In this document: piece by piece, positions 44,401 through 56,304 of the stretch
How positions within the stretch are numbered: the stretch's first letter is position 1
Layout of the letters: each line of letters begins with the position of its first letter
From: Spinacia oleracea
Taxonomy: Eukaryota; Streptophyta; Magnoliopsida; Caryophyllales; Amaranthaceae
NCBI RefSeq assembly: GCF_020520425.1
Contig: NC_079491.1
Span: 9,101,143-9,165,142, forward strand
DNA: 64,000 nt
Direction of reading: 5' to 3'
Program-made: the position numbers and the translations under genes
The notes under the pieces: generated by a model
Told to the model about the DNA's origin: nothing
The model's database searches: none
Seen by the model: the letters and a program-made list of their open reading frames with translations, nothing else

Positions 44401-45998
44401 TCACTTGAGCAAAAATTCAATGAAAATAACACACCTACTACATTCTGAATGTATTCCATCATAAAGTAACATTCTATTAAGAAAACATATCATATTCTCT
44501 TAGCTAATCTTTGACATGTATAAAATACTATATTTGCACAATTTTTTTATTTGGTGCAAACTAAACTTAGCAAGCCTTTAATATTCAGTAAGGCCTCTAG
44601 CATTTGAAGACCAACAGGTACGAGTATCGGATATGGGAACGGAATCTGAATATATTCCATCACAAAGTAACATTCTAATAAGGAAACATACTTCATATCA
44701 TATTCTCTTAGCTAATCTTTAACATGCAAAAATTACTATATTTGCAAAATTATTTCATTTGGTGCAAACTAAACTTAGCAAGCCTCTAATATTCAGTGTC
44801 GCCCCTAGCATTTGAAGATCAACGGCTCACACACAAAGAACATAGTAAAGCGCAACAACTTCAAAACCATAATGAAATCTTATAAATCAAAATGCTCTCC
44901 TTTAAGCGACCACTCCATAAACTTTGTTCATTCCATATTTTATTTCAATTTAAATATCAGTGAACTATTGCTTGCCGTTTCAAAAATCAATGAAAAATGA
45001 CAATACAATTTATAGCCAATAACTTAAAAAATTGCACCTTACCTTAATTCATAAATGACCAAAATATGGTTTATGCACCCGGGTGCACAATGCTTACTGT
45101 GCACCCTGTTTTTCAATGAACATATAGTTCAAATACAAAGAACATATTGTTCATAACTAAAGAACATATAGTCAATGAACATATAGTTCAAATCTATAGA
45201 ACATATAGTTTAAATAATTCACTAGTATATGTACATTGAAATCATTATCAATGTTTTTTAGATTTTCAATAAATGTTCAACGGGGTGCACAATGAGCACT
45301 GTGCACCCGAGTGTATAATCCAAATTGCGATAAACGACCCTACTAGAAAATCTACAAATTACAATTGCTCCCCACAATTCAGAAAACATCAGTCAATTTC
45401 CAAATGTATTCATAAACCACATGCATTGGCAATTCAGCATGAAATTAAAGCAGCAACAACAATAAAAACAGAAAAAAAAAAAAAAATCAATCAAATCAAA
45501 TAAATTGAAATAAATTAATCAGAAATCAAAGAAGAAGAAAGAAACCTCTAAAGCAGAAGGAATTGGATTATCTACAACCGGAGCAATCTCCTTCTCCTCC
45601 ACCAGCTTATTAACATCGGCATCAGTCAACAATGGCGGACGATCCAACAGTAAATAATCTCCAGCATCCTCCACTGTAATTTCAACATTATTAGAAGGTT
45701 CGGGACAAGAATTAGGGTTTTCAGGTCCATTGAAGTCCGATTGATTAGGCGGTGGTGGAGAATTGACAAGGTTTAAATTAGGGTTAGGGATTGTGACGGA
45801 GGAGGCGGTGAAGGTGGTTGGAAGGGCAGGGAAGACGGAAGAGGAGGTGGAAGGGAGGTGAGAGATAGCTTTTGAACGGCGGAAGAGGAGAGAGCGGAAA
45901 TCCTTGATAGAGATACCAGGCGTCGGCATTAGCCATCGTCTTGCTACGTCGGGTGATACTCTGTGAAGATTTCCTCTGTACAGTGATATAGCCACCAT
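41459..45998 (-). CDS. Plant protein of unknown function, four exons
   Basis: Exons 45998-45546, 44225-44112, 43612-43331 and 41671-41459, all phase 0, giving 353 residues. I do not recognise the family. The N-terminus (MVAISLYRGNLHRV..RRWLMPTP) is basic and followed by KDFRSLLFRRSKAI. Next come a Ser/Pro/Asn-rich stretch and an acidic motif with DYLLLDRPPLLTDADVN. Residues ~155-200 form a charged helix (EVEEKLHILNEKKHNLVQAL, then AEEELKRR) likely to be a coiled coil. The C-terminal third is Ser/Pro/Gly-rich and probably disordered, with RMSSTSPSAESALRRAPYFQ as its most structured-looking part. No catalytic motif or membrane segment. Exon 4 could instead start 12 bases later at a second AG, and small exons in the 1.7-kb intron 3 could have been missed. 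Confidence 0.75.
41983..42291. mobile_element. MITE in intron 3 of the unknown gene
   Basis: 309 bp, nearly perfect inverted ends TGACGGCCCGTTTGGTAGCC, flanked by TCCCT on both sides (41978-41982, 42292-42296). The superfamily is uncertain: ends look Tourist-like, but the duplication is not TWA. Confidence 0.85.
44446..44825. repeat. Direct duplication in intron 1 of the unknown gene
   Basis: 44446-44616 and 44649-44823 are copies of each other (TGGTGCAAACTAAACTTAGC, CATATTCTCTTAGCTAATCT) about 200 bp apart. Non-coding, moderately diverged. Confidence 0.85.
45072..45317. mobile_element. Small inverted-repeat element with GAACAT repeats
   Basis: Ends TATGCACCCGGGTGCACA and, complemented, TATACACTCGGGTGCACA. 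The interior has several GAACATATAGTTC-like palindromic words. No target duplication was defined. It may relate to the octamer array at 181-1140. Confidence 0.6.
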
Positions 45999-46100
45999 TG
46001 TTGTGACTCTCTCTCTATCTCTCCTATCTCTGACTCTCTGTGCTTTGCTGTTTGTTTTTCTGTTGTTCGTTTTTGTAGCTTTCTCGTTTAATTTTCGTTT

Positions 46101-46620
46101 GTGTAATTAGATTGTTGGAAGCCGGTTAGCCACCCGAGTCCACCTCGAGGATTGCTAAATCTCAAGTGGCTTGTGTCCATATGAACACAATTGACTCAAA
46201 TACAATTATTTTTAGTACCAACACAGCATGGGTCAGTACCAATAACATAAATAATTTGTATTGGTACTTCTTAATAATGTATTGGTATACCAATATCATA
46301 CTAGTCTTAGTACCAATACCAAATTAGCGGGTACCAATTACAAGCCACTTGTGTCCATATGGACACAAGTCACTTGAGGCCAAGACTTCCTCAGTCCACC
46401 TCAGACTATAAACTATAAAAATCATATCATATTAGGCGAAAAAAATAAGGTACTCCTTTCGTTTCTTTTTGTTCTTTATATTTGATTTTTTACACATTTA
46501 TTAGATTGTTGGAAGCCGGTTAGCTACCAGAGTCCACCTCAAACCATGAACTATAAAAATTAAATCATATTAGGCAAAGAAAATAAGGTATTCCTTCCAT
46601 TTCTTTCTGTTCTTTACGTT
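46101..46620. repeat. Tandem duplication, one copy carrying a MITE
   Basis: ATTAGATTGTTGGAAGCCGG begins at about 46109 and again at 46501. Each is followed by TTAGC.ACC.GAGTCCACCTC, then AACTATAAAAAT and a Stowaway-like TTTCKTTCT segment. The first copy is interrupted by the 246-bp MITE; the second is not. Confidence 0.9.
46147..46392. mobile_element. MULE-type MITE, copy 2, with perfect target duplication
   Basis: 246 bp, same family as 17696-17941 in opposite orientation. Flanked by AGTCCACCTC at 46137-46146 and 46393-46402, a 10-bp duplication. The unoccupied paralogous site at about 46530-46542 has a single AGTCCACCTC. Confidence 0.93.
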
Positions 46621-46648
46621 TGACTCTTTAGACGTTTATTAACTATAA

Positions 46649-47051
46649 CTAGCTTTTGAGCCCGTTCAAAGAACGGACGGTTATGTAGTGGTTGTTTAGT
46701 CTATTTTTTAAAGTTCTAATTTTATTGAGCTTTTGATTTTAGAGGTAATTTTGAAAGTTGAAAGAATACATAAATTAAATAGTGTATTAATATTGACTGT
46801 TAATCGGGAAGATGGAATGAAAAATGTTGAATGAATAGATTTGGTGAATTGATGTTGTATGAGGAAGATGGAGTGAAAGAGGCGATTGGAGTTGTATAAT
46901 ATATCAAACAACAAAGAAAAAATAAAATAAATAACCAAATTGACGGTGGAAAGAATGGATGACACGTGTCATCTAATCAAATGTGTTGACACATGTCATC
47001 TAATCAAATGTGGTTTTCCTTTTTAAATACTAGGTATAGACTAGGTATAGA
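46649..47051 (-). mobile_element. Non-autonomous Helitron
   Basis: On the minus strand it begins TCTATACCTAG after an A and ends in CTAG before a T, with hairpin CCGTTC/GAACGG just before the end. The body includes ACACGTGTCATCTAATCAAA twice. Same family as 29121-30545. Confidence 0.75.
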
Positions 47052-47914
47052 TTAATGTAAATTGAGATTCTTTTTTTTTAATTACGTTTATTTATAATGT
47101 TTTCACTTTTATATCTGATATTTGAAAAATAAGAAAAATTTAATGTCCTAATTGAAAAGTGTGAAAAAATAAATGACCCAAGTATAAGTCAATGATTGAT
47201 GGCTAACGATTCGTATGGAGTATCAAAGGCTTAAATCAATTTATGTCTACGTTTTCTGTGAATAGTTTTTGCTTTTTTTTAGTATGGTCTATTAAAGAAT
47301 AAGAATAAGATAAAGAGAATACAGTCTTATTGTAATAAATTACTTTCCTTTCAAAAAAAAAACACCACTTTGACCCTAGGAGCATCAGTCTCTTTTTTTT
47401 TTTTTTTTGGTGTTAATGAGGATATATTCCATTAATAAAAAAGGAAAAAAACACCACTTTGACCCTAGGAGCATCAGTCTGTTAATTGTGCTTTTGAACT
47501 CTAGAAAAAATAACATAATAAATAAAAGAAATGACTTTAAAAATTACTAAGTACTCCGTACTAGACTAGCTACTAGCTAGTTTTGAAAAAAGTGATATAC
47601 CCTACGTGGAATAACAAATTACCCGTCTAATTGATGAACGGCGCATGAGCGATATCTAATTATATAGATATGTATGACTTGAGATCGAATCTCGTTTACA
47701 TGATTTTTCCTTGATAGCTCTCTAGGCTTGAAAAAAGCTTTTATAATAATACCAAGGAATGTTGTGTGTTGAGGTTTAATGGTTGATCTTCTAAAGGTCA
47801 CGCCCTATTCTCTACTCTTTCACATTCACCAACACCGTGAGAGATTCATCAAACAATCAAGGCCCCCACATAAGTAGCTACGTACTAATCCTCATGTTAT
47901 TGCTTTACTTTTAA
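47052..47914. other. Intergenic, no gene recognised
   Basis: AT-rich spacer. CACCACTTTGACCCTAGGAG occurs twice (about 47363 and 47451), flanking a TTTTTTGGTGTTAATGAGGA segment, a likely small retroelement insertion with target duplication. Confidence 0.45.
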
Positions 47915-48646
47915 CTAGGTTAGGTCCCGTGCAACGCACGGTTATTACTAAAATATTTAATTATTTCAATAGTATTTAAATAAAAGACATGTGATATTAG
48001 AAAAACGTGAAAGTAAAAAGAATGTATGCAAAAGTATGAATTCATAGTGTATAAAATAAATATCCAAATAAGCTAAATATGCATATTAGTACAATACGGA
48101 GTACAAAATTAAGGATTATATAGTTGTATACTTACCACTTATTATTATTTTAATTAACATCCGTATTCACAGTGTATTATTATTAGACTAACATTAGAAA
48201 TCAATTCTTCAATATTATATAAATTAATTAAAAAGTTATAACAATACATAAATAAAATCAAATTGTAAAGGAGAAAATAATATTGATTCATCTTTCCTCC
48301 GATAATATATCATGTACTACGTAGTTACATTTATGGTTGTGAGAAATAATTCCCCTGACTTTCATTGATTGTGTATTGTCAGTATATATACAAACTATTT
48401 CTTGTACAATAGCGCGATATGAGGCTATTAATTAGGAATCTAATTAATACACAATATTTACAAAATAACTGCATATTCTATCAATGGTAATTCAGTTATA
48501 TTTTTATTTCAATTTTTATCTTAGTTTCCTAAAAAAAATGCAAAGTAAAATCTTTTTAAAAAAGTTTTAAAAAATATATTTTGGCGGGAAAAAATCGCAC
48601 CAGGAAATGACACGTGTCATTACTGGTGTCTCTTTTAGTATATAGT
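47915..48646 (-). mobile_element. Helitron-like element, with a second Helitron end adjacent at 48649
   Basis: The minus-strand 3' end at 47915 has CTAG before T and the hairpin CCGTGCGTTGCACGGG; the 5' side ends near 48645 (TATACTAAAAGAGACACC on the minus strand). Directly beyond, at 48649-48675, a second minus-strand 3' end appears (hairpin CCGTGCAATTGCACGGG, TACTATACTAG). The 5' end of that second element was not found. Confidence 0.6.
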
Positions 48647-48675
48647 AACTAGTATAGTACCCGTGCAATTGCACG

Positions 48676-49608
48676 GTTTAAAAAGTTTGAAAATAAAGTT
48701 TTCACTAAATTAAAAATACAGATATTTTCATTAGTGATGAAACGGAATATTAAACTTGTTCACGAAGTTATATACCTTATTAAAAAGTAATTATAATTTA
48801 GCTTAAAATCAAAGTTTTACGCCTTAATTTGTACGCAGTACTACCCGCGCAACATAAAAATGCATAACACAAATATACGTACTATTTACATTATTAGTTT
48901 CTCTGTTTTTTAATGTCATAAAGGATGTTATTGTGTGCTTCGTATAAGTTTCAATAATTATTTATTAAATTACTTATAAATCCAGTCATTCTATAAAGTT
49001 CCACATAATTGACCTTTCATATGGATAAAGTTTGTAAACTTTGGCCGTGATTGATAGTTAAATATTACAAAAGTTATTTTATTGTTGGATCTCATTGGAC
49101 CTGTTTCAATATAAAAATTTTAAATATCACTTTTTCTATCAGTTCTATTACCTGTGGCAAGAAAAATAATCCGACGTATTTGATGGACGCTTCAAATTTT
49201 TAGTTGGGCCTTTTTAGATATATCATATCAGGAGATGTCTAATTCCATTCCTCTAAAATCCCATACGCACTTCCCCTCTAAAAATTGATTATAGATTTCA
49301 TTGCAAAATTCGTACGGAGTATATATGAAGTGTTATGTCGTTTTGAATACACACCTCCCTTGAGTAGAACTCCATATATCATCATCGTCTAGTTAAGTAA
49401 CTCAACAACCCTGGAATTATTCTTCCAAACACCCTGTTTAAGTATACTCATAAATCTGTAATACATGTCTTACCCGTTGCGTTCACAACTTTACCCACTC
49501 AAATAACCAGGTTACTACCTTATTCACTAAATTTTCTCTAGTGTTAATAATAAAATACAAAAAAAAATGTTGCAGGGGGTTATATTAAAATGAAACCAAT
49601 TTTTATAC
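48676..49608. other. Intergenic or body of a second Helitron
   Basis: AT-rich, no coding features. It may be the interior of the Helitron whose 3' end is at 48649. Confidence 0.35.
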
Positions 49609-51169
49609 TCCCACTACTACAAAAAAGGGCATAGAGTACTGTTGAAATACACTTTATAGGACGCCTTAGAGGCGTTCTCCAAGTCAACGCGCTATAAAGT
49701 TTATAAAACGGGTAAAAGAAGCGTTTTATATACCTAGTTATAAAGTACAGTGATAAGAGATAAGCGCCCTCTATTCCCTTCCTAAAATCGGAAAATGAAG
49801 AAGGAATATAGAACGGTTAACGTACATAACCGTCTCATATACTCTATAATAAAGCGTGCCTTCCGTACATAACCGTCCTCTATTCTTCCTGTTAAATATT
49901 GAGATATAGAACATCTTCCGTACATAGGCGTACTATATACTTCATGTTTAATATTAAGATATAAAGCTGTTTCCTTACACAACCGTTCTATATTCTACCC
50001 CTTTTTTTTTAATATTATTTAAAAGTAGCAGCACACACATCCTAAAATAGGATATTACGATTCTTGTATGTAAACCAAATCTAAATAGATAAAATAAAAA
50101 TGATATCCACACGATCTTTCCAAAAATCCTTTCATTCAATAACAAAATAATATTGTTCATTCAATAAAAAAATTCTATTATTCATTGATAAAATATAATG
50201 ATCTACACAAGGTACGGCAAAAAAAATCCAATATCACTAAAAAAAAAAAAATGGTGTAGCAGCAAGAGCAACTTCTGCAGCAACTGGGGATGGTGTAGGG
50301 GTGTAGCAGCAAGAACAGATTCTGCAGCGGAAGAACTCACATTGCTAGCTCTAATTGCATGCTCAGCAGCACTGAAAGTCAGTGTGATTCTCTTGAAATC
50401 TGCTGGTTATTGCGAGTTTCAGACCTTGGTTTGGCTACTTCTACAAATATTACCCTGCCATCAAGAAACTGAAAGTGGAAACTTTATTATTAAAATGATT
50501 AATTGTTCATATGCTCCTCAAAAATAGAAGAGACTGAGGCAAAGTTTATACACGTAAGTGAAATTGGCAAATAAACCGAGAAAAAAAAATAGTTTCCACT
50601 ACATTTGTATCTAGCAAATTAGTTGTGCTTCTGCTGCATTTTGTCAGCAGAATCTAGCACTACCACTCTACAAGATTGCACGTTTCCTTCTTAGAAAGAA
50701 AATACATCTAGTTGAAGACCCAAAACATAAGTAAATATAATAGATGTGTTATGTTTTCCACACTCAACATTCAACAGGGATATCGACCAAATGTTGAAAC
50801 ATTATTCAAACAAAAAACGCAATTGTTTGGTTACAACTACAAATAAACTGAAAACATGTTTCTTCTCGAACTGTAAGAAACAACTGGCCGAATGAATGTA
50901 GCAAGACTAGCAGCTATACAGGACACCTTAAGCATTCAATAGCATTAATTTCAACCAAAAGGACCAAGATAGTGCAATATCAAGAACTACATTTTGACAG
51001 AAATACGGAGTATTAAGAAGAAGAAAAACTCACAAATCCCCCCCTCCTTAATATGCAATATTTAACATCATTTTGGAATCTTTCAAACTTATATGTGCTT
51101 GCTTGTTTCTTTTAGCAAGCAACACTAGATTCTTATAGAAAGTCCCAAAAGTCTAAAGAATAAGAATTC

Positions 51170-51450
51170 TTTTCAACCAAACTGCTGTAGAGGCAGCTTC
51201 GTTTCTCGTATGTATTCAGCTTGAGCCAAAGAAATTGTCACAATCTTTTGCTTCTTGGAACACTATAAGACAACCTTCTTCTTTTCTCCCAAGCACAAAT
51301 TGTATGGCGGTATGCTCTTCCAGTCATCTACAGAACGAGCAGTCACTGTCTATGTAGTCGGTCAATTATCCATTTTCTTCAAATCGGTATCTTATTTTTC
51401 TTTTCTTAGTACCCTGAAGATAGTGCAAGATCCTCTTTGCAGCAAAAAAA
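51170..51450 (-). pseudogene. Ty1/copia RNase H fragment
   Basis: On the minus strand AAKRILHYLQGTKK is followed by a degraded Y.DSD segment and SKKQKIVTISLAQAEYI, in the order expected at the copia pol C-terminus. Stops interrupt it. Confidence 0.75.
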
Positions 51451-51527
51451 TCTAATTTTCTAAGATAACCCACGTCTATTGACGCCATATTGAGTCCAGA
51501 TGCTGAGCTAAGACAACATAAACAGAA

Positions 51528-51960
51528 GTTTGGTTGGCTCTCTACTCTACCTAACTCACGCAATGCCTGACGTATGCTGTTACATGAGTGATACTACAGT
51601 GAAAGAGGATCTAGTGCTTCATCAAGGTGTCAAGTCAAAGAAAATGAAATTGATCAAGTACAGTGGTAAAGATTGTGTTAGTTCCAATCCGTACATGACC
51701 AAAAGTGCACATCAGCATAAAATTTCTGCTTGGGAACAAAAACAATCTCATGGTGTTTTAAGAAACAGGAAAGTGTGGTACTTTCTTCAGATGAAGCTAA
51801 ATACATGTAGGCCCACAAAGCTGGTTGAGAAGAATTCTTTTTGAATCTGATACAATTGCTATAAGAATTTGGTGTTTCATGCTAAAAATGAGATTAGATA
51901 TATCTAAAGGGGCACAAAGAGAGAACAATAAGTACGCCAAATTTTCTTAGATAAGCATAA
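51528..51960 (+). pseudogene. Second Ty1/copia fragment, opposite strand
   Basis: VGSLLYLTHAMPD is the copia motif after the reverse transcriptase. Degraded matches to the QSH.VLSTG.VEY and SSDEAKY region follow, and then to the NKSAI..NPVFH segment near 51860-51890. Frameshifts and missing internal sequence make it non-functional. Confidence 0.7.
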
Positions 51961-52420
51961 ACCAAAAGGATTCTAATGATAAGTATGTTCTTTAGCAAGA
52001 CTAGCTACGAACTAGGAATTAAGGGTCAGAGGTCTCTGGTAGACTAGCTCTAAGTCGTTGGAGGGAGGATACATGTTCAACTGTGTGCTCAATTTAGCTA
52101 ATCTCACAATTAGAATACATTTTTGAGTAATATGGATATTTTTGATATTTGGGGACTGTAGCTGATGAATTCAACTCTTACCAATTACCAACACAACCAA
52201 TTATGAGCACCCCCACTGCTCAAACAGCAAGAGAACATCAAATGTACAACCTTTGCGATGACTGAAGGCCAGGTCAATGCATTTTATCCACAAGGTAGAA
52301 GGGGTCTGTTCTTTTTATTCATTGTCTGGTGAACATTTAGGGTTGTCCATCACGTCTGGATTCCTGAAGGAAAGAAACTATCAACTCAACTAGTCTGATT
52401 ATGTACAGCGATTAGTATTA

Positions 52421-52690
52421 CGAATTGAATTCATCAGTTATGCTGCAGAGGTGGTGTTCCACTTCAATGGCCTTGACTACATGTTATGTGATGCAAATTT
52501 ATGGATACGACACTCGGGATTATATTGCCTGGCTATGATCAAGCTCAAAGAAAGTGAGGGTAAGGTGTCGATATTAGGATTTCACCAGCAAAAGAATGCT
52601 CACATTGTGTATGATCTGGAGAATAACATGCTTAGTTTAGTCTATTCAGGAACTTGTCCTGATGACGCTGTCGATTTTCTGCAAGGCTGA
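52421..52690 (+). pseudogene. Captured aspartic-protease (nepenthesin/CDR1-like) C-terminal fragment
   Basis: An open stretch of about 88 codons reads ...EVVFHFNGLDYML, then GLYCLAMI, SILGFHQQKNAHIVYDLEN and LSLVYSGTC before a stop. These are the final motifs of plant A1B aspartic proteases (xylanase-inhibitor C-terminal fold). Both active-site Asp regions are absent, so no peptidase activity is expected. The frame is uninterrupted, and it sits in a CACTA element with the usual stop and flank, which suggests capture of a terminal exon. Confidence 0.8.
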
Positions 52691-53945
52691 AGGCAGCATG
52701 CACTAATTCTAACAACTACACATTGCATCAACACATAGAACTCCATAGACAACAAATCAGTACTAAAAGCAGAAAATTCAAGGATAATCCAGATCCTTGA
52801 AGTGTTCAATTTTTCATTATCCCCTTTCTTTCTCTAACTGCAAATTTCAATTTAATAAGACTTAAATCATATTAACTAAAAAACTAGTTTAATTGGATTA
52901 AATTTACCAGATTTTTTTGGACAATAATCCTACTAAATTAAATGTAATTCCGTTTAATTGGACTCTATGATTCGACCTAAACCTTCAATTATGAAAGTCT
53001 CTTCCACACAAGTAACAACAAGAATTCGACATTACAATTTCATAATTAAGAACATTATTAGTTGAAGGGTAAAGATGTAGAACAAAATTAAGAATACCAA
53101 CCTCGAAATTTGGAGTGTGGTGAGTCGATGTTCACCAGAGGTCGCAAAGAAGCAGCGATACAGTAGTGCGGCCGACGGTACAGTAATGCGGCAGCGATCT
53201 GGTGGTGGTGCAGCGGTGATCTGGTGGTGGTGCACGATTATGGTCGAGGTTTTGCGGGAGATTGAATTTGGGGTTTTGTTAGAAAGGTTTAGGTTTTGCA
53301 CGATTAAGGTTAAGGTTTTGCAGAAGATACAGTAGAATGTTTAGGTTTTGGTTTGCGGGAGGTTTTTTATTTTGAGGTTTGATCGCCGCTGAATTAGTTT
53401 TTTAATTTTTTTTAAATGAGAATATTGTACGCCTGTATCCAAGGATTTAAAACACCGCTCTGTATGTTTTTGATTCATACTCCTCCAGTCCTATACATGT
53501 ATATATTAAATATAATTATAAAATAATTATTTTTATTATGGTAAAAAATATGAAACGATTAAGTGACGTAACCGTTCTCTATTCTTTCTCCCATAGAACT
53601 GTTATTAGAGAAAACCGTACTCTATTATCCTATGAAACGCTTAACACACTTAACCGTACTCTATTTAGCGTTACTTATTCCAACTTTTGTAGTAGTGTCC
53701 CATAAAATAAAAATTTGACAAGTAATTAAGATTAGGAATTCATTATCACCACAAAAAAGCATCAATTTAATTGCAACATAAAAGCAACCAAGTTCCCCTA
53801 AACAAACCTTCTAGGAAGGTAATAAAATTAATTCATTATATTTACAAAAATTCTTAATTAAGGTGGTGTATAATAATTATTGTACGCCGGATTTAAAAGT
53901 TACTGATCAAAATACTTAAAAGTTGTCCCATTATATGTAAAAGTT

Positions 53946-54113
53946 ACCAATTGCTTGTTGGTTCAGTGATGATTGGAGCTGAACTTGGTAGGGATAACCC
54001 GTGTTCGATTCCCCGCAACAACAATTGGGAGGGGACTGAAACCTAACCATCCAAAACTCGCCCCGAATCCGGATTAGCCCTAAGGGTGAACCGGGTTCTA
54101 ACACCCAAAAAAA
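53946..54113 (+). mobile_element. Intact tRNA-derived SINE
   Basis: 168 bp with a tRNA-like head (A-box-like TTGGTTCAGTGATGATTGG, B box GTGTTCGATTCC), a body with CCGAATCCGGATTAGCCC and GTGAACCGGGTTCTAACACC, and a short A-rich tail. The 16-bp target duplication ATTATATGTAAAAGTT is perfect (53930-53945, 54114-54129). The tail motif resembles plant Au-type SINEs. Confidence 0.93.
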
Positions 54114-54129
54114 ATTATATGTAAAAGTT

Positions 54130-56049
54130 TAGTTGCTTTATTAGAGATAAAAATTTTCTTTTAATAAAAATTACCCCTATAATATCACACATAACGTATA
54201 CGGAGTAATGGTAATCATATGCTCATTAAAAATTTATTCATAATGTAAAAAGTTAATGAAAACATGTTAGAAATTATGAAAAACTTATTAACACTTACCC
54301 CGATGTATGATAAATTTATTATACATCAAGTGCACGTAAGATAGTTTATTGTATTTAAAGGTTGGAAAGATAGTCTATGCGTATTTAGGACATGCATAAA
54401 AATGGTTAGTTATTTTAGTTTCCTTGAGTTTGATTGAGGTTAAAGGTTGACTAAAATGTACAAAGTATGTATTAGCCTATTAAACAATGTCTACGCAGTA
54501 GAATCATCGATCATAGTAAGTGAACTCCCTCGACAATAATATAAAGTTGAGGCACGAGATATTATATAGGGGGTATATCAAGCAAATATCTTAGATGCTT
54601 AATATAGTGTATATGTAGTATTTACTTCAACCCTTGTAATTTATTAAAGAAAACGGAAAGTTAATATAGAATATCAAATACTATTCAATAAGATACGATG
54701 TGATGAAATTATACATACATTTTTATGGGACTATTTGGATGTGGTTTTTATAATTTATAATTACTTTTTTTCCCCTTTGGTTTCTATATATGTCTCCTGT
54801 GTCATTGTAGTTTCCCAAATAATGACAACTCTTATTACTTTTAATTTTTCTCTTGGGGAGGGGAGACCATTGATTGTCGTTATTGAATAAGCAATAACAA
54901 TGAATGGATTTTGGACAATAAAGATTAAAACGCGAAGAAATCTTAATTTGAGTAATGTTGAAGCTAGGACTTATATAATGACGGGTGTTATTGATTTATA
55001 CGATACACTCCGTATATTTTTAAAATTACAGCATCACATTTCATGTCAATTTAGATAGAAATAATTCAAAAAGAATAAGAAGAATATACAATTTGATATG
55101 ACATAAAATAATTTTAAATAACTGGACAAATTGTAAACCTTCAAAAAAAACCTTTCATTTGGCAAAATTTTACAGGCTTAACGTTTGAATTAATTTTAGT
55201 AGAACAAATTTATTTTGGCTACACTTTAGGCAACTGATAACTACGATATCTTTTTTATGTGAACAAATTATTTTTAGAATAATATTGATTCTACAGTCAT
55301 ATTATATATGGCGGTAATATTCTATATAACATGCAACAAATATGACATACATAATTATAAATATATGAACAATATAATAAGATAATATTCTATTATAAAA
55401 TTATTTTATTTAGGCAATAGATAAACTGTAATTGTTTCCTTGTTCAAAAGAATTTAGTATTTTTTTTCTAAAGTAATGACATAATATATTAATACCTTTC
55501 CATCAAAAAAAAAAAATATTAATACCTAAGATAGTGTTTCTATAAATTAAAAACAATTACATAAGTGAATGTGTTTTATTAGGGAAGGATAAAAGAACGG
55601 GATTTTTTCCAATGAGCGTGACATGTGTCATGTGTGGTTTTAGGGGTCTCTCTGTTATGTTTGCCCAAATTTAATTCTACTCCAAAATTAGCTATAATGC
55701 GCGAAGATCCTTATTTCATAAGATTCTTAAATTTATCAATATGAGATTTTTTTTTAATGATAGCTTGAATTTTAGACCCCTGTACGTGAAAAAAAAATTA
55801 TGAGAATAATAATAAACAACATCAAAAATCTACAACCAAGAAACGTCGTCATATACGAAATAATTAAAAATACATTTTCATCAATCAAGACTATTTCAAT
55901 GGCCTTAATTTCAGTTAGTTTGTAGTAGTCTGGTTTTTCCCAAAGCCGTATAATTTTGACCTTTATTTTTCAATTCTCCTTATGCGAAGTTATATCACTA
56001 ATCATATTTATCGAATGACACATCTATAATCTATTAACTATATTTTATA
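54130..56049. other. Intergenic AT-rich spacer
   Basis: No gene recognised. At 55590-55665 a segment (AGCGTGACATGTGTCATGTG, GGGGTCTCTCTGTTA) looks like a Helitron end, but I could not pair it with another. Confidence 0.45.
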
Positions 56050-56304
56050 CTACCTCCGTTTCAAAAAGATCTTTACAGTTACTATTTGCACGGACTCCAA
56101 TGCAATACTTAACTACTAATATATCCAATTTCGTATGTAAAAAAGTTATAAAAATTTGATATTCTGAAAATACATCTCGAGACCAATCTAACAAGATCTT
56201 ACATGTAAAGTTTTGATGTATATAATGGTGAGAATTTACGATCAGAGTTTTTATACTTTGGTCACATTTTCCAAAGCGTAAAGAATTTTCTGAAACGGAG
56301 GTAG
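56050..56304. mobile_element. Stowaway MITE
   Basis: CTACCTCCGTTTCAAAAAG and complement GAAACGGAGGTAG, flanked by TA. Confidence 0.9.

Larger units (their letters stand above)
49612..53697. mobile_element. CACTA (En/Spm-type) element carrying gene fragments
   Basis: 4,086 bp with ends CACTACTACAAAA and TTTTGTAGTAGTG and a 3-bp duplication TCC (49609-49611, 53698-53700). Subterminal regions at both ends contain repeated AACCGT.CTCTATT motifs, a CACTA hallmark. No transposase is visible. The interior holds copia fragments in both orientations and the C-terminal part of an aspartic protease gene, so it is a non-autonomous, gene-carrying CACTA. Confidence 0.92.

Noticed and set aside
50198-50527. 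109-codon ORF in the CACTA element
   Set aside because: No recognisable domain; includes a short local duplication. It could be part of another captured fragment, but I cannot support it.
53032-53335. Overlapping ORFs on both strands near the CACTA right end
   Set aside because: Low-complexity GGTGGTGGTGCA repeats; no motif, and the region is next to CACTA subterminal repeats.
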